From assembly GCF_007829815.1 (NCBI RefSeq), contig NZ_VIWT01000001.1, positions 3,123,501-3,187,500 of the forward strand: a stretch of 64,000 nt of DNA, written 5' to 3'. This DNA comes from Kitasatospora viridis. Its GTDB lineage: Bacteria > Actinomycetota > Actinomycetes > Streptomycetales > Streptomycetaceae. A program made the position numbers and the translations under genes. This document shows positions 26,268 to 34,010 of this stretch, one piece after another. A model generated the notes under the pieces. The model saw only the letters and a program-made list of their open reading frames with translations. It made no database searches and had not been told where the DNA came from. The number at the start of each line of letters is the position of its first letter. The first letter of the stretch is position 1.

Positions 26268-28097
26268 GTGAGCACCGAGCACGAGAGTGGTTCCACCGGA
26301 CCGCAGGGGGAGCAGCTCTCCAGCGGCCACGGCGAGCCGGGGGGCACTCCGGCGGTCGGTGGGGCGGCGGCGGGGGAGCCCACGCCGACCGTCGCCTTCG
26401 GCAGGGTGACCCCGCCCGAGCAGCCCGCCGAGGCCGCGCAGGCTGACGAGGCGGCGGAGCCGGCCGGGGAGGTCACCCCGACCGTGGTGTTCGGCAAGGT
26501 GACCCCGCCCGAGCCGCAGCCGGAGCCGGCGCCGCAGGCGTCCGACGCACCGTCGGCTGACGCTCCGTCGGCCGCCGCCGAGTACCTGGACGCGCCGCCG
26601 CCCGAGCTGCCGGCCGCCGCCGACTCGCGCTCGCCGTTCGCGCCGCCGGCCGCCGACCCGGCCCCGACCGCCCCCGGCTACCTGGACGCGCCGCCGCCGG
26701 TGCTGCCGCCGTCCCCGGTGCAGCCGGCGCCCGCGGCCGAGTCGCCCGGCAACCCGTACGCGGTCCCGACCGCCCCGGTCGGCGCGCCGACGATCTCCGC
26801 CGGCGTGCCCGCGGCCTCGGCGCTCGGCGCCGAGGGCCACCACCCCTTCGGCGCCGGCCACCCGGTCGGCGACACCTGGGGCGGCGGGCCCGGCGCGCCC
26901 GGCGGCCCGGGCTTCCCCGGCTACCCGGGTGGCGAGTACCCCGGCGGGTACCCGCAGCCGCCGCGGAAGAAGGGCAAGGGCGGCCTGATCGCCCTGGTCG
27001 CCGCCGTCGCCCTGGTGGCCGGCCTGGCCGGCGGGGTGGCCGGCGCCGCGTTCAAGGGCAACTCGTCCAACAGCGCGGGCGGCCACTCCAGCACCACCGT
27101 CTCGGTGGCCGGCTCCGGCGGCACCAGCCGGGCCCCCGACTCGATCGCCGGGATCGCGGCCAAGGCCACGCCCAGCGTGGTCACCATCAAGGCCGTGGGC
27201 AGCAGCGAGTCCGGCATCGGCACCGGCTTCGTCTTCGACACCCAGGGCCGGATCCTGACCAACAACCACGTGGTGGCACCCGCCGCCAACGGCGGCAAGC
27301 TGACCGTCAAGTTCTCCGACGGCAGCACCTACCCCGCCTCCGTGGTCGGCCAGGCCAAGGGCTACGACGTGGCCGTCATCAAGATCGACAACCCGCCGGC
27401 CGGCAAGCTGGTCCCGCTCCCGCTGGCCGACTCCGACCAGGTGCAGGTCGGCGACCCGACCATCGCCATCGGCGCCCCCTTCGACCTGGAGGACACCGTC
27501 ACCTCCGGCATCGTCAGCGCCAAGAACCGCCCGGTGGCCTCCGGCGACGAGGCCGGCACCCAGGTCTCCTACATGAGCGCGCTGCAGACCGACGCCTCGA
27601 TCAACCCCGGCAACTCCGGCGGCCCGCTGCTGAACGGCCAGGGCGCGGTGATCGGCATCGACTCGGCGATCCAGTCCAGCACCCAGAGCAGCGGCAGCGG
27701 CGGCCAGGCCGGCAGCATCGGCCTCGGCTTCGCGATCCCGATCAACCAGGCCAAGAAGGTCGCCGAGATGCTGATCCAGACCGGCACCCCGGTCTACGCG
27801 ACCCTCGGCATCCTGCGCAACGACGACTACCAGAACGGCGACGGCGCCCAGATCATGACCTCCCCGGTCCAGGGCACCGCGCCGGTCACCGCGGGCGGCC
27901 CGGCCGACAAGGCCGGCCTGAAGCCGGGCGACGTCATCACCAAGCTCGGCAACACCCAGATCGACGGCAGCCCCGCCCTGGTCGCGACCATCTGGTCGCA
28001 CTCCCCGGGCGACCAGGTGCAGGTCCAGTACCTGCGCAACGGCCAGCCCGGCACCACCACGGTCACCCTCGGCAGCCGCAGCGGGGACACCAACTGA
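26268..28097 (+). CDS. HtrA/DegP-type membrane-anchored serine protease with PDZ domain
   Basis: A 609-residue quality-control protease acting outside the cell on misfolded exported proteins. Residues 1-235 are a cytoplasmic Pro/Gly/Glu-rich region with repeats TPTVAFGRVTPPE (39-51) and TPTVVFGKVTPPE (70-82), and YLDAPPPELP (106-115) with YLDAPPPVLP (138-147). One membrane helix spans 239-261. The protease domain (about 295-490) has triad H334 (NNHVV), D367 (YDVAVIK) and S450 (GNSGGPL). A PDZ domain follows at about 510-600 (GPADKAGLKPGDVI). The GTG start has GGAGGT 6 bases ahead. HtrA genes in this family are usually induced by secretion stress through two-component systems; TTCTTACC/TTCTTCAG at 26175-26192 could be a regulator site. 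It is divergent from the riboswitch-controlled permease. Confidence 0.92.
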   Translation: MSTEHESGSTGPQGEQLSSGHGEPGGTPAVGGAAAGEPTPTVAFGRVTPPEQPAEAAQADEAAEPAGEVTPTVVFGKVTPPEPQPEPAPQASDAPSADAPSAAAEYLDAPPPELPAAADSRSPFAPPAADPAPTAPGYLDAPPPVLPPSPVQPAPAAESPGNPYAVPTAPVGAPTISAGVPAASALGAEGHHPFGAGHPVGDTWGGGPGAPGGPGFPGYPGGEYPGGYPQPPRKKGKGGLIALVAAVALVAGLAGGVAGAAFKGNSSNSAGGHSSTTVSVAGSGGTSRAPDSIAGIAAKATPSVVTIKAVGSSESGIGTGFVFDTQGRILTNNHVVAPAANGGKLTVKFSDGSTYPASVVGQAKGYDVAVIKIDNPPAGKLVPLPLADSDQVQVGDPTIAIGAPFDLEDTVTSGIVSAKNRPVASGDEAGTQVSYMSALQTDASINPGNSGGPLLNGQGAVIGIDSAIQSSTQSSGSGGQAGSIGLGFAIPINQAKKVAEMLIQTGTPVYATLGILRNDDYQNGDGAQIMTSPVQGTAPVTAGGPADKAGLKPGDVITKLGNTQIDGSPALVATIWSHSPGDQVQVQYLRNGQPGTTTVTLGSRSGDTN

Positions 28098-28161
28098 CCC
28101 CACCCCTCCCGGAACCCGGTGCACCGACCCCCTCGGAACCCGTTAGGCTGACCTCCGCCTG

Positions 28162-28249
28162 GGAGAGCTGCCCGAGCGGCCTAAGGGAACAGTCTTGAAA
28201 ACTGTCGTGCGGTGACCCCGTACCGTGGGTTCGAATCCCACGCTCTCCG
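28162..28249 (+). tRNA. tRNA-Ser (anticodon UGA)
   Basis: An 88-base class II tRNA. The acceptor stem GGAGAGC (28162-28168) pairs with GCTCTCC (28242-28248), discriminator G. The anticodon TGA at 28196-28198 sits in a CTTGAAA loop. A long variable arm and GGTTCGAATCC T-arm are present. CCA is not encoded. Confidence 0.97.
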
Positions 28250-28258
28250 CCGGAGCGC

Positions 28259-28295
28259 AGTGGCCCCCGACCGTTCGTGACGGTCGGGGGCCACT
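28259..28295 (+). terminator. Terminator after tRNA-Ser
   Basis: A perfect 15-bp stem (28259-28273 with 28281-28295) and 7-base loop, directly after the tRNA. Confidence 0.85.
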
Positions 28296-28324
28296 GTGGT
28301 TCCCGGCTCCCCCCGCGCCGCCCG

Positions 28325-28344
28325 CGTCTTCAGCTCGTCTTCAG
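28325..28344 (+). promoter_or_regulatory. 11-bp-spaced direct repeat, possible OmpR-family response-regulator site
   Basis: CGTCTTCAG occurs at 28325-28333 and again at 28336-28344, 11 bp apart, followed by a GGGATATT stretch that could be a -10. This is the spacing used by OmpR/PhoB-type regulators. It precedes the membrane protein gene by 24 bases. Confidence 0.4.
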
Positions 28345-28367
28345 GTGCGGCTGGGATATTGGCGGCC

Positions 28368-29159
28368 ATGACGACTGCTCAAGTGCGGCCCAGCGGGCCG
28401 GGGACGACCGGGCGGCGGCAGCTGCTGAGCAAGGTGCCCGAGGTGACGGTGCTCTTCTGGGTGGCCAAGGTGCTGACCACCGGGATGGGTGAGACCACGT
28501 CGGACTTCCTGGCGAACTCGCTGGGGCCGGTGGTCGCGGTCGGGATCGGCGGGCTGGGCCTGCTGGTGGCGCTGGCCCTGCAGTTCCGGGCGACGCGGTA
28601 CGTGACCGCGGTGTACTGGTTCGCCATCGTCATGGTGAGCGTGTTCGGCACGATGGCCGCGGACGGGCTGCACGTGGTGATCGGCGTGCCGTACGTGATC
28701 TCGGCGCCGCTCTTCCTGTTCTCGCTGGTGGTGGTCTTCGCCTGGTGGCGGATCAGCGAGGGCACCCTGGACATCCACAGCGTGCGGACGGTGCGCCGGG
28801 AGCTCTTCTACTGGGCCGCGGTGCTGTCCACCTTCGCGATGGGCACGGCGGTCGGCGACCTGGCGGCCTCGGCCGGCAAGCTGGGCTACTTCGAGGCGGG
28901 CCTGGTCTTCACCGCCGCGATCGCGGTGCCGGCGCTGGCGCACTGGAAGCTGCGGATGAACCCGGTGCTGGCCTTCTGGCTGGCCTACGTGCTGACCCGC
29001 CCGCTGGGCGCCTCGTTCGCCGACTGGCTGGGCGCGCCCAAGGCGCACCACGGCATGGGCCTCGGCTACGGGCCGGTCAGCGCGGTGCTGGCGGTGGTGA
29101 TCGTGCTGGTGGTGGCCGTGTTGTGGCGCGTTGAGCATGGTCGTGTCAAGAAGGTCTGA
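28368..29159 (+). CDS. COG4705-type integral membrane protein, unknown function
   Basis: A 263-residue membrane protein with seven to eight predicted helices. It begins with a short cytoplasmic tail and the conserved stretch KVPEVTVLFWVAKVLTTGMGETTSDFLANSLGP; the related MGTAVGDLAASAGKLGYFEAG recurs in the second half. The protein is thus an internal duplication, each half carrying a MGExxxD or MGTAxGD signature. No transport or enzymatic role is established for this family. The ATG is chosen at 28368; upstream frame residues come from the tRNA terminator region. The 11-bp direct repeat immediately upstream suggests control by a two-component system. No sensor-kinase gene is present in the window. 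Confidence 0.8.
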   Translation: MTTAQVRPSGPGTTGRRQLLSKVPEVTVLFWVAKVLTTGMGETTSDFLANSLGPVVAVGIGGLGLLVALALQFRATRYVTAVYWFAIVMVSVFGTMAADGLHVVIGVPYVISAPLFLFSLVVVFAWWRISEGTLDIHSVRTVRRELFYWAAVLSTFAMGTAVGDLAASAGKLGYFEAGLVFTAAIAVPALAHWKLRMNPVLAFWLAYVLTRPLGASFADWLGAPKAHHGMGLGYGPVSAVLAVVIVLVVAVLWRVEHGRVKKV

Positions 29160-29168
29160 CGAGGCGTA

Positions 29169-29215
29169 GGCTCCGTTCCGTCCCCAGGTCCGCTACGACC
29201 GAACGGAACGGAGCC
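29169..29215 (+). promoter_or_regulatory. RBS-containing hairpin upstream of the GlcD-like gene
   Basis: A perfect 13-bp inverted repeat (29169-29181 with 29203-29215) with a 21-base loop. The right arm contains the GGAACGGAG that serves as SD for the ATG at 29220, so the fold would hide the ribosome site. It lies 9 bases after the preceding stop and could also act as a terminator. Confidence 0.6.
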
Positions 29216-29219
29216 CGCG

Positions 29220-30608
29220 ATGACCGAAATCGCGAGTAACGCGCACGGCGAACTGACCACCCGTCTGCTGGCCGGCCTGCCCGGCTCGGCGGTGGTGGAG
29301 GATCCGGCGGTGCTGGCCGCCTACCGCAACGACATGGCCGGCTTCTGCGAGTCCGGCGACCCGGCGGTGCTGGTCTTCCCGACCACCGTCGAGCAGGTGC
29401 GGCACGTGCTGCGCACCGCGACGGAGCTGCGGGTGCCGGTGGTCCCGCAGGGCGCCAGGACGGGGCTGTCCGGCGGGGCGAACGCGGTGCCCGGCTGCAT
29501 CCTGCTCTCGCTGGTGAAGATGGACCGGATCCTGGAGCTGGACCGGGTGAACCGGCTGGCCGAGGTCGAGCCGGGGGTGGTGAACGCGGTGCTCTCCCGG
29601 GCCGCCGAGGAGGTCGGGCTGGCCTACCCGCCGGACCCGTCCAGCTGGGAGTCCTGCACCATCGGCGGCAACATCGGCACCGGCGCGGGCGGCCTGTGCT
29701 GCGTGAAGTACGGGGTGACCAGCGAGTACGTGCTCGGCCTGGACGTGGTGCTGGCCGACGGCCGACTGCTGCGCACCGGCCGGCGCACCGCGAAGGGCGT
29801 GGCCGGCTACGACCTGACCCGGCTCTTCGTCGGCTCCGAGGGCACCCTGGGCGTGGTGGTCGGCGCGACGCTGGCGCTGCGGCCCAAGCCCGCCCCGCAG
29901 CTGGCGCTGGCCGCCGAGTTCCCCTCCACCGAGGCGGCCTGCGCGGCGGTGAACGCGGTGGTGGAGGCCGGCTTCACGCCCTCGCTGATGGAGCTGATGG
30001 ACGCCGTGGTGGTCCGGGCGGTGAACCGGCTCGGGCAGATGGGCCTGCCGGAGTCCACCCGGGCGCTGCTGCTGGTCGCCTTCGACGGGCCGGAGCGGCA
30101 GCGCGAGGTCCAGCGGGTGGCCGAGCTGTGCCGGGCGGCGGGCGCCACCGAGGCGGTGCCGGCCGACGACCAGGCGGAGTCGGACCTGCTGCTGGCGGCC
30201 CGCCGGCTGGCGCTGCCGGCGCTGGAGACGCTGGGCACCACGATGATCGACGACGTGGCGGTGCCGCGCTCCCGGCTGGCCGAGATGCTCGACGGGGTGG
30301 CCCGGATCGCCGAGCGCTGCGGGGTGCTGATCGGGGTGGTGAGCCACGCCGGGGACGGCAACACCCACCCGGTGGTGGCCTTCGACGCCAAGGATCCGGA
30401 GCAGGCGCAGCGGGCTCAGCGGTCCTTCGACGAGATCATGGCGCTGGGCCTGGAACTGGGCGGCACGGTGACCGGTGAGCACGGGGTCGGACTGTTGAAG
30501 AAGGAGTGGCTGGCGCGCGAGTTGGGTCCGGTCGGGGTCGAGGTGCAAAGGCAGATGAAATCACTTTTCGACCCGCTGGGAATCCTCAACCCGGGCAAGC
30601 TTTTCTAG
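29220..30608 (+). CDS. FAD-linked 2-hydroxyacid dehydrogenase (GlcD / D-lactate dehydrogenase type)
   Basis: A 462-residue cytoplasmic flavoprotein oxidising D-lactate, glycolate or a related 2-hydroxyacid. The PCMH FAD-binding domain covers about 40-220 (PVVPQGARTGLSGGA, GGNIGTGAGG and the cofactor block RLFVGSEGTLGVV). The FAD-oxidase C domain covers about 220-460 (VSHAGDGNTHPVV and TVTGEHGVGLLKKEWL with catalytic-site His residues). The length matches single-polypeptide GlcD-type enzymes. No GlcE, GlcF or lactate permease is adjacent, so the physiological acceptor is unknown. The start ATG overlaps the end of a hairpin that can sequester its SD. Confidence 0.92.
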   Translation: MTEIASNAHGELTTRLLAGLPGSAVVEDPAVLAAYRNDMAGFCESGDPAVLVFPTTVEQVRHVLRTATELRVPVVPQGARTGLSGGANAVPGCILLSLVKMDRILELDRVNRLAEVEPGVVNAVLSRAAEEVGLAYPPDPSSWESCTIGGNIGTGAGGLCCVKYGVTSEYVLGLDVVLADGRLLRTGRRTAKGVAGYDLTRLFVGSEGTLGVVVGATLALRPKPAPQLALAAEFPSTEAACAAVNAVVEAGFTPSLMELMDAVVVRAVNRLGQMGLPESTRALLLVAFDGPERQREVQRVAELCRAAGATEAVPADDQAESDLLLAARRLALPALETLGTTMIDDVAVPRSRLAEMLDGVARIAERCGVLIGVVSHAGDGNTHPVVAFDAKDPEQAQRAQRSFDEIMALGLELGGTVTGEHGVGLLKKEWLARELGPVGVEVQRQMKSLFDPLGILNPGKLF

Positions 30609-30923
30609 CCATTCCGGGGGTGGCGCGAGGGGGGTGGCGCGGCTCCACCGCGCCGCCGACCCAGCTGGTCAGGGTGGTTATCGGCCGGGCTCCGACCGGT
30701 GGTTATCGGCATTTCCCGGTCCAGGGTTTAGCACGCGGTAGTCACGCGTTCGAGCGAATAGCCCCCGTCGACCCTGGCGGTTCGGTGCCCGGGCGTACCA
30801 GTCTGGATCCCGGCGTCGCAGCCCGCAGGGGTTCGTCTGGCCGCGAACTCCCGCACCAGTTATCCGAATTCGGCCGACCACGGTCGGCCGGTTCGACAGT
30901 TCCAAGCTTTGTGGAGGATTCCC
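30609..30923. other. 315-bp region upstream of the small secreted protein
   Basis: There is no gene here. It contains a compact palindrome at 30871-30890 (9-bp arms CGGCCGACC/GGTCGGCCG, 2-base loop) about 35 bp before the next gene. The stretch 30690-30760 is relatively AT-rich (TTATCGGC twice, near 30677 and 30705). Promoters for the downstream gene are expected here, probably developmental. Confidence 0.5.
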
Positions 30924-31256
30924 ATGGCTCGCACCCGCTCCGCCCGGATGATCGCCGCTCTGGCCGCCGCCCCGCTCGCCGCAGGTCTGCTGCTGGCGGG
31001 CGCCGGCTCCGCCTTCGCCGACAACGCCGGTGGCGCGCAGGACGGCTCCAACGCCGCTGTGGTGTCCAACGTGGGCAGCGGCAACATCTTCGGCGGCGTC
31101 GACGGCAACGCCAACTCGACCCAGCAGGTGGCCACCGGCAGCGGTGCCTCCAACCAGAACAACACCCTCGGGGTGAAGGACAACTCCGGGAACATCTGGT
31201 CCGACCAGTCCAACAAGAACGTGGACATCACCTTCGCCCCGGTGATCAGCGAGTAG
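30924..31256 (+). CDS. Small secreted Asn/Gly/Ser-rich protein
   Basis: A 110-residue protein with signal peptide (MARTRSARMIAALAAAPLAAG, cleavage near AFADN at residue 32). The mature 78 residues are rich in Asn, Gly, Ser and Gln, with no Cys, and have repeating patterns SNVGSGN, GNANSTQQ, SNQNNTLG and DNSGN. Asn/Gln ladders of this kind recall rodlins and curli-type amyloid subunits. It is not a chaplin, as it lacks the two-Cys chaplin domain and its hydrophobic end. It may be a surface or fibril component. GGAGG lies 6 bases before the ATG. A strong terminator follows at 31321. Confidence 0.75.
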   Translation: MARTRSARMIAALAAAPLAAGLLLAGAGSAFADNAGGAQDGSNAAVVSNVGSGNIFGGVDGNANSTQQVATGSGASNQNNTLGVKDNSGNIWSDQSNKNVDITFAPVISE

Positions 31257-31320
31257 CCCGGGCGAGACGGAGACGACCGACAGGCCGGCGGTGCGGAAAG
31301 GGTCCCGCGAGCCGGAGCGA

Positions 31321-31352
31321 GCAGGGGCGGTGCCACCAGGCACCGCCCCTGC
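31321..31352 (+). terminator. Terminator hairpin
   Basis: A perfect 14-bp stem (31321-31334 with 31339-31352), 4-base loop, 65 bases after the small secreted protein gene. Confidence 0.8.
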
Positions 31353-31356
31353 CGCG

Positions 31357-31458
31357 TCGCTGACGCTCCGTCGCCGCGGTCGGCGTGCTGACGGTCCGTC
31401 GGCACGGTCGGTGTGCTGACGGTCCGTCGGCACGGTCGGTGTGCTGACGGTCCGTCGG
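31357..31458. repeat. 28-bp tandem repeat made of near-palindromic units
   Basis: Exact copies at 31385-31412 and 31413-31440, a third truncated copy at 31441-31458, and a degenerate copy at 31357-31384. The start of each full unit (GTGCTGACGG-T-CCGTCGGCAC) is an imperfect 21-bp palindrome. Single copies of the GACGG(T/A)CCGT core occur elsewhere, for example near 38336, 53808 and 59106. Confidence 0.85.
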
Positions 31459-31549
31459 AGCGCCCGCCGCGCCTCCGAACGGGTGGACCGGCCCGCGCGT
31501 CCGGGCCCGCCTGCGCCGCCGCGCCGCCGGCCGCCCGCAGGCTCGAAGG

Positions 31550-32482
31550 ATGGTCCGCTACCTGCGCACGACGGCCTTCGGCGCCGCCGCCCTCGTCCTG
31601 CTGCTGGCCACCGACGCGACGGCCGGCCACACCCCGGTCACCCGCCTGCTCGCCGCCCCGGTCGGCGCGGCGCTGCCCGCCACCGTCCGGGCCCCGGCCA
31701 AGCTGCCGCCCGCCCCGCTGCCGCCCACCGTGCTCGCCGACCCCGGCCAGGCCCGGCTGGCCACCGTGCACCGCACCGTCTTCACCGGCAGCGGCTTCGA
31801 CGCCTGCAGCGCGCCCTCGCTGGACGCCATGCGGGCCTGGCGCGGCGCCTCCCCGTACAGCGCGGTCGGCATCTACATCAGCGGCAGCCAACGGGCCTGC
31901 GCGCAGACCCGGTTGACGAAGGAGTGGGTCCGCCAGGTCCGCTCGCTCGGCTGGCGGCTGCTGCCCACCCACGTCGGGCGGCAGGCGCCGTGCGCCGCGC
32001 TGCCGGCCAAGCCGGTCCGGATCGACCCGGCGCAGGCCGTCCAGCAGGGGCGGGACGAGGCCGCCGGGGCGGTGCGCGCGGCCCGGGCGCTCGGGCTCGG
32101 CACCGGCACCCCGGTCTACCTGGACATCGAGGCCTACCAGCCGGGCAACGCGCCGTGCGCCAAGGCGGCGGTCGACTACACCCTGGGCTGGACCCAGGCG
32201 CTGCACAAGGCGGGCTACTTCGCCGGCTTCTACTCCAGCCTGGACTCCGGGATCAGCGACCTGGCCGCCGCCGCCCGGGCCGGGGCCACCCCGATGCCCG
32301 ACTCGATCTGGTACGCCCGCTGGGACAACCGGAACTCCACCGACGGCGCGGGCGTGCTGGGCGCGGACCAGTGGGCCCCGCACCGCCGGGTCCACCAGCT
32401 GCGCGGCGAGGGCAAGGAGAGCTACGGCGGCGTGGAGCTTGAGGTGGACCGGGACCAGCTGGACTCTCTGGTCGGTGCCTGA
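31550..32482 (+). CDS. Secreted DUF1906 glycoside-hydrolase-like protein
   Basis: A 310-residue exported protein of the Rv2525c-like group, a TIM-barrel fold related to GH25 lysozymes. A hydrophobic signal-like stretch starts at residue 9 (AFGAAALVLLLATDATAG) and is followed by a Pro/Ala linker. The DUF1906 domain starts at about residue 80 (GFDACSAPSLDAMRAW) and includes GIYISGSQRAC, VYLDIEAYQPG (carrying the family acidic residues) and IWYARWDNRN. Cys residues flanking the barrel could form disulfides. Peptidoglycan or other wall glycan is the likely but unproven substrate. The SD is poor (GAAGG directly abutting the ATG), so the start is uncertain by some codons. It is convergent with the NTF2-like gene. 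Confidence 0.82.
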   Translation: MVRYLRTTAFGAAALVLLLATDATAGHTPVTRLLAAPVGAALPATVRAPAKLPPAPLPPTVLADPGQARLATVHRTVFTGSGFDACSAPSLDAMRAWRGASPYSAVGIYISGSQRACAQTRLTKEWVRQVRSLGWRLLPTHVGRQAPCAALPAKPVRIDPAQAVQQGRDEAAGAVRAARALGLGTGTPVYLDIEAYQPGNAPCAKAAVDYTLGWTQALHKAGYFAGFYSSLDSGISDLAAAARAGATPMPDSIWYARWDNRNSTDGAGVLGADQWAPHRRVHQLRGEGKESYGGVELEVDRDQLDSLVGA

Positions 32483-32506
32483 CAGGTGCTCAGGGTGCGG
32501 GCGCCG

Positions 32507-32917
32507 TCACGCTTCCGGGAAGAGCACCCGGCCGACCATCCGGGTGTCCAGGTACTCCCTGACGCTGGTGATCCGCCCGTCCGCCACCGTGAAGATGCCC
32601 GCGCACCGGTTGTCGTAGTGCCCGCCGCCCGCCGCCGTGCCGTCGGCGAGCCACTCGGCGAGCACCTGGTCGCCGTCGGCCAGCACGTTGGTCAGCGTCA
32701 CCTTCGGCGCGCCGCCGGGGGCGAAGAACCGGCCGGCCCCGACCAGGAAGTCGTCCACGATCGCGTCCCGCCCGGTCCACACCCGGCTCAGCGGCAGGTC
32801 GCCGGGGTACTCCCAGGTGGCGTCCTCGGCGAAGCTGTCCCGGATCACCGCGAGGTCGCCCTCGATGACGGCGTTGACGTACCGGACCACCACGGTCTTC
32901 GGGTCGAGCTCGTTCAT
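32507..32917 (-). CDS. NTF2-like / SnoaL-like protein
   Basis: A 136-residue single-domain protein of the ketosteroid-isomerase-like fold. Features are an N-terminal helix pair (VVVRYVNAVIEGDLAVIRDSFAEDATWEYPG), a strand-rich core with HYDNRCAGIFTVADGRI, and the closing REYLDTRMVGRVLF. Such proteins can be small isomerases or cyclases, or simply ligand binders. The start ATG has AGGAGAAG ahead. It lies 57 bp downstream of the MDR oxidoreductase gene on the same strand and may be co-transcribed with it as part of one LysR-controlled unit. Confidence 0.85.
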   Translation of the reverse strand: MNELDPKTVVVRYVNAVIEGDLAVIRDSFAEDATWEYPGDLPLSRVWTGRDAIVDDFLVGAGRFFAPGGAPKVTLTNVLADGDQVLAEWLADGTAAGGGHYDNRCAGIFTVADGRITSVREYLDTRMVGRVLFPEA

Positions 32918-32974
32918 CGGTCTTCTCCTTCTGGAACGTGATTCAGTCTTCTGGAACAGGTTCTTGATCGATTA

Positions 32975-33910
32975 TCAGCAGATGGTCAGTACGGCATTGC
33001 CGCGGATCCGACGCCCGCGCAGCTCGGCCAGCACCTCGGGCGTCCCGTGCCAGTCCCGCACGGTGCCGAGCTCCGGGTGCAGCCGCCCCTCGGCGGCGAG
33101 GCGGACCAGGGTCGCCAGGTCGGCGCCGTCCGGCTCGTCCACGTCGGCGTAGCTGAACTGCCGGATGGTGGCGCTGGTCGGGCCGGTGAGCAGCCGGAAG
33201 AAGTCCAGGGTGACCGGCTGCCGGCTGGCCTGGCCGAACCAGAGCAGCAGCCCGCGCTTGGCCAGCCGGTCCAGCGCCACCGGCAGGTCGGCCCCGCCGG
33301 TGGACTCCAGCACCAGGTCGAACGGCCCCTCGGCGTCCGCCACCCGGTGCACCACCTCCACCGCCCCGAGCTCGGCCAGCCGCTGCCCGCGCTCGGCCGA
33401 GGAGCTCACCGCGGTGATCCGGGCGCCGGCCGCGGCGGCCAGCTCGGTCAGGTAGTGGCCCACCCCTCCGGAGGCCCCGGTGAGCAGCACCCGCCGCCCG
33501 GCCAGGTGCCCGGTGTGCCGGGTGGCGGTGCGCAGCAGGCGCAGCGCGGTGAGCCCGGCCAGCGGCAGCGCGGCGGCCTGCTCGACCGTCAACCGGTCCG
33601 GCAGCACGGCGAGCTGGCCGGTCGGCACCGCCGCGTACTCGGCCCAGCCGAGCGCCGGCGGGTGTCCCACCACCCGGCTGCCGACCGCCGGCCCCGACCC
33701 GTCCGGCGCGGCCTGCACCACCAGGCCGGCCACGTCCTTCCCGGGCCGCCAGCCGTCCCCGGGCGGGCGCTCCAGCTGGAAGGTCTCGCCCCGGTTGACC
33801 GAGTAGGCCTCGACCTTGACCAGCGCCTGATCGGCGGCCGGCTGCGGCTCGGGGACCTCGCTGAGCCGGACCGTCGCGGCCTCGTCGCGGGTTGCGGTGA
33901 ACGCCTTCAT
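32975..33910 (-). CDS. Zinc-free MDR-family NAD(P)H:quinone oxidoreductase-like enzyme
   Basis: A 311-residue medium-chain dehydrogenase/reductase. A GroES-like domain (about 1-120, KVEAYSVNRGETFQLER) precedes a Rossmann domain (about 125-270) with VLLTGASGGVGHYLTELA as the nucleotide-binding loop. There are no Cys/His zinc ligands of alcohol dehydrogenases, so it is of the quinone oxidoreductase type. The ATG at 33910 has GGGAGGAG 8 bases ahead; the frame extends upstream only by chance over the lysR start. It is divergent from lysR with a palindromic LysR-type box between them, so LysR probably controls it. Confidence 0.9.
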   Translation of the reverse strand: MKAFTATRDEAATVRLSEVPEPQPAADQALVKVEAYSVNRGETFQLERPPGDGWRPGKDVAGLVVQAAPDGSGPAVGSRVVGHPPALGWAEYAAVPTGQLAVLPDRLTVEQAAALPLAGLTALRLLRTATRHTGHLAGRRVLLTGASGGVGHYLTELAAAAGARITAVSSSAERGQRLAELGAVEVVHRVADAEGPFDLVLESTGGADLPVALDRLAKRGLLLWFGQASRQPVTLDFFRLLTGPTSATIRQFSYADVDEPDGADLATLVRLAAEGRLHPELGTVRDWHGTPEVLAELRGRRIRGNAVLTIC

Positions 33911-33983
33911 CGTGTGCTCCTCCCTGTTGCCCCCACCCTCCTCCCGGCGCCGCCCGGTGATCCAACAACCGGTCAGCACCCTT

Positions 33984-34000
33984 GACAACCAACGGTTGTC
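33984..34000. promoter_or_regulatory. LysR-type palindromic operator
   Basis: GACAACC (33984-33990), AAC, GGTTGTC (33994-34000): a perfect 7-bp inverted repeat in the 100-bp gap between the divergent oxidoreductase and lysR genes, overlapping a TTGACA. It fits the LysR T-N11-A pattern. Confidence 0.65.
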
Positions 34001-34010
34001 GGCGCACATC

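Noticed and set aside
30924-31256. Chaplin gene
   Set aside because: There is a signal peptide and a small size, but no chaplin domain with two Cys residues.
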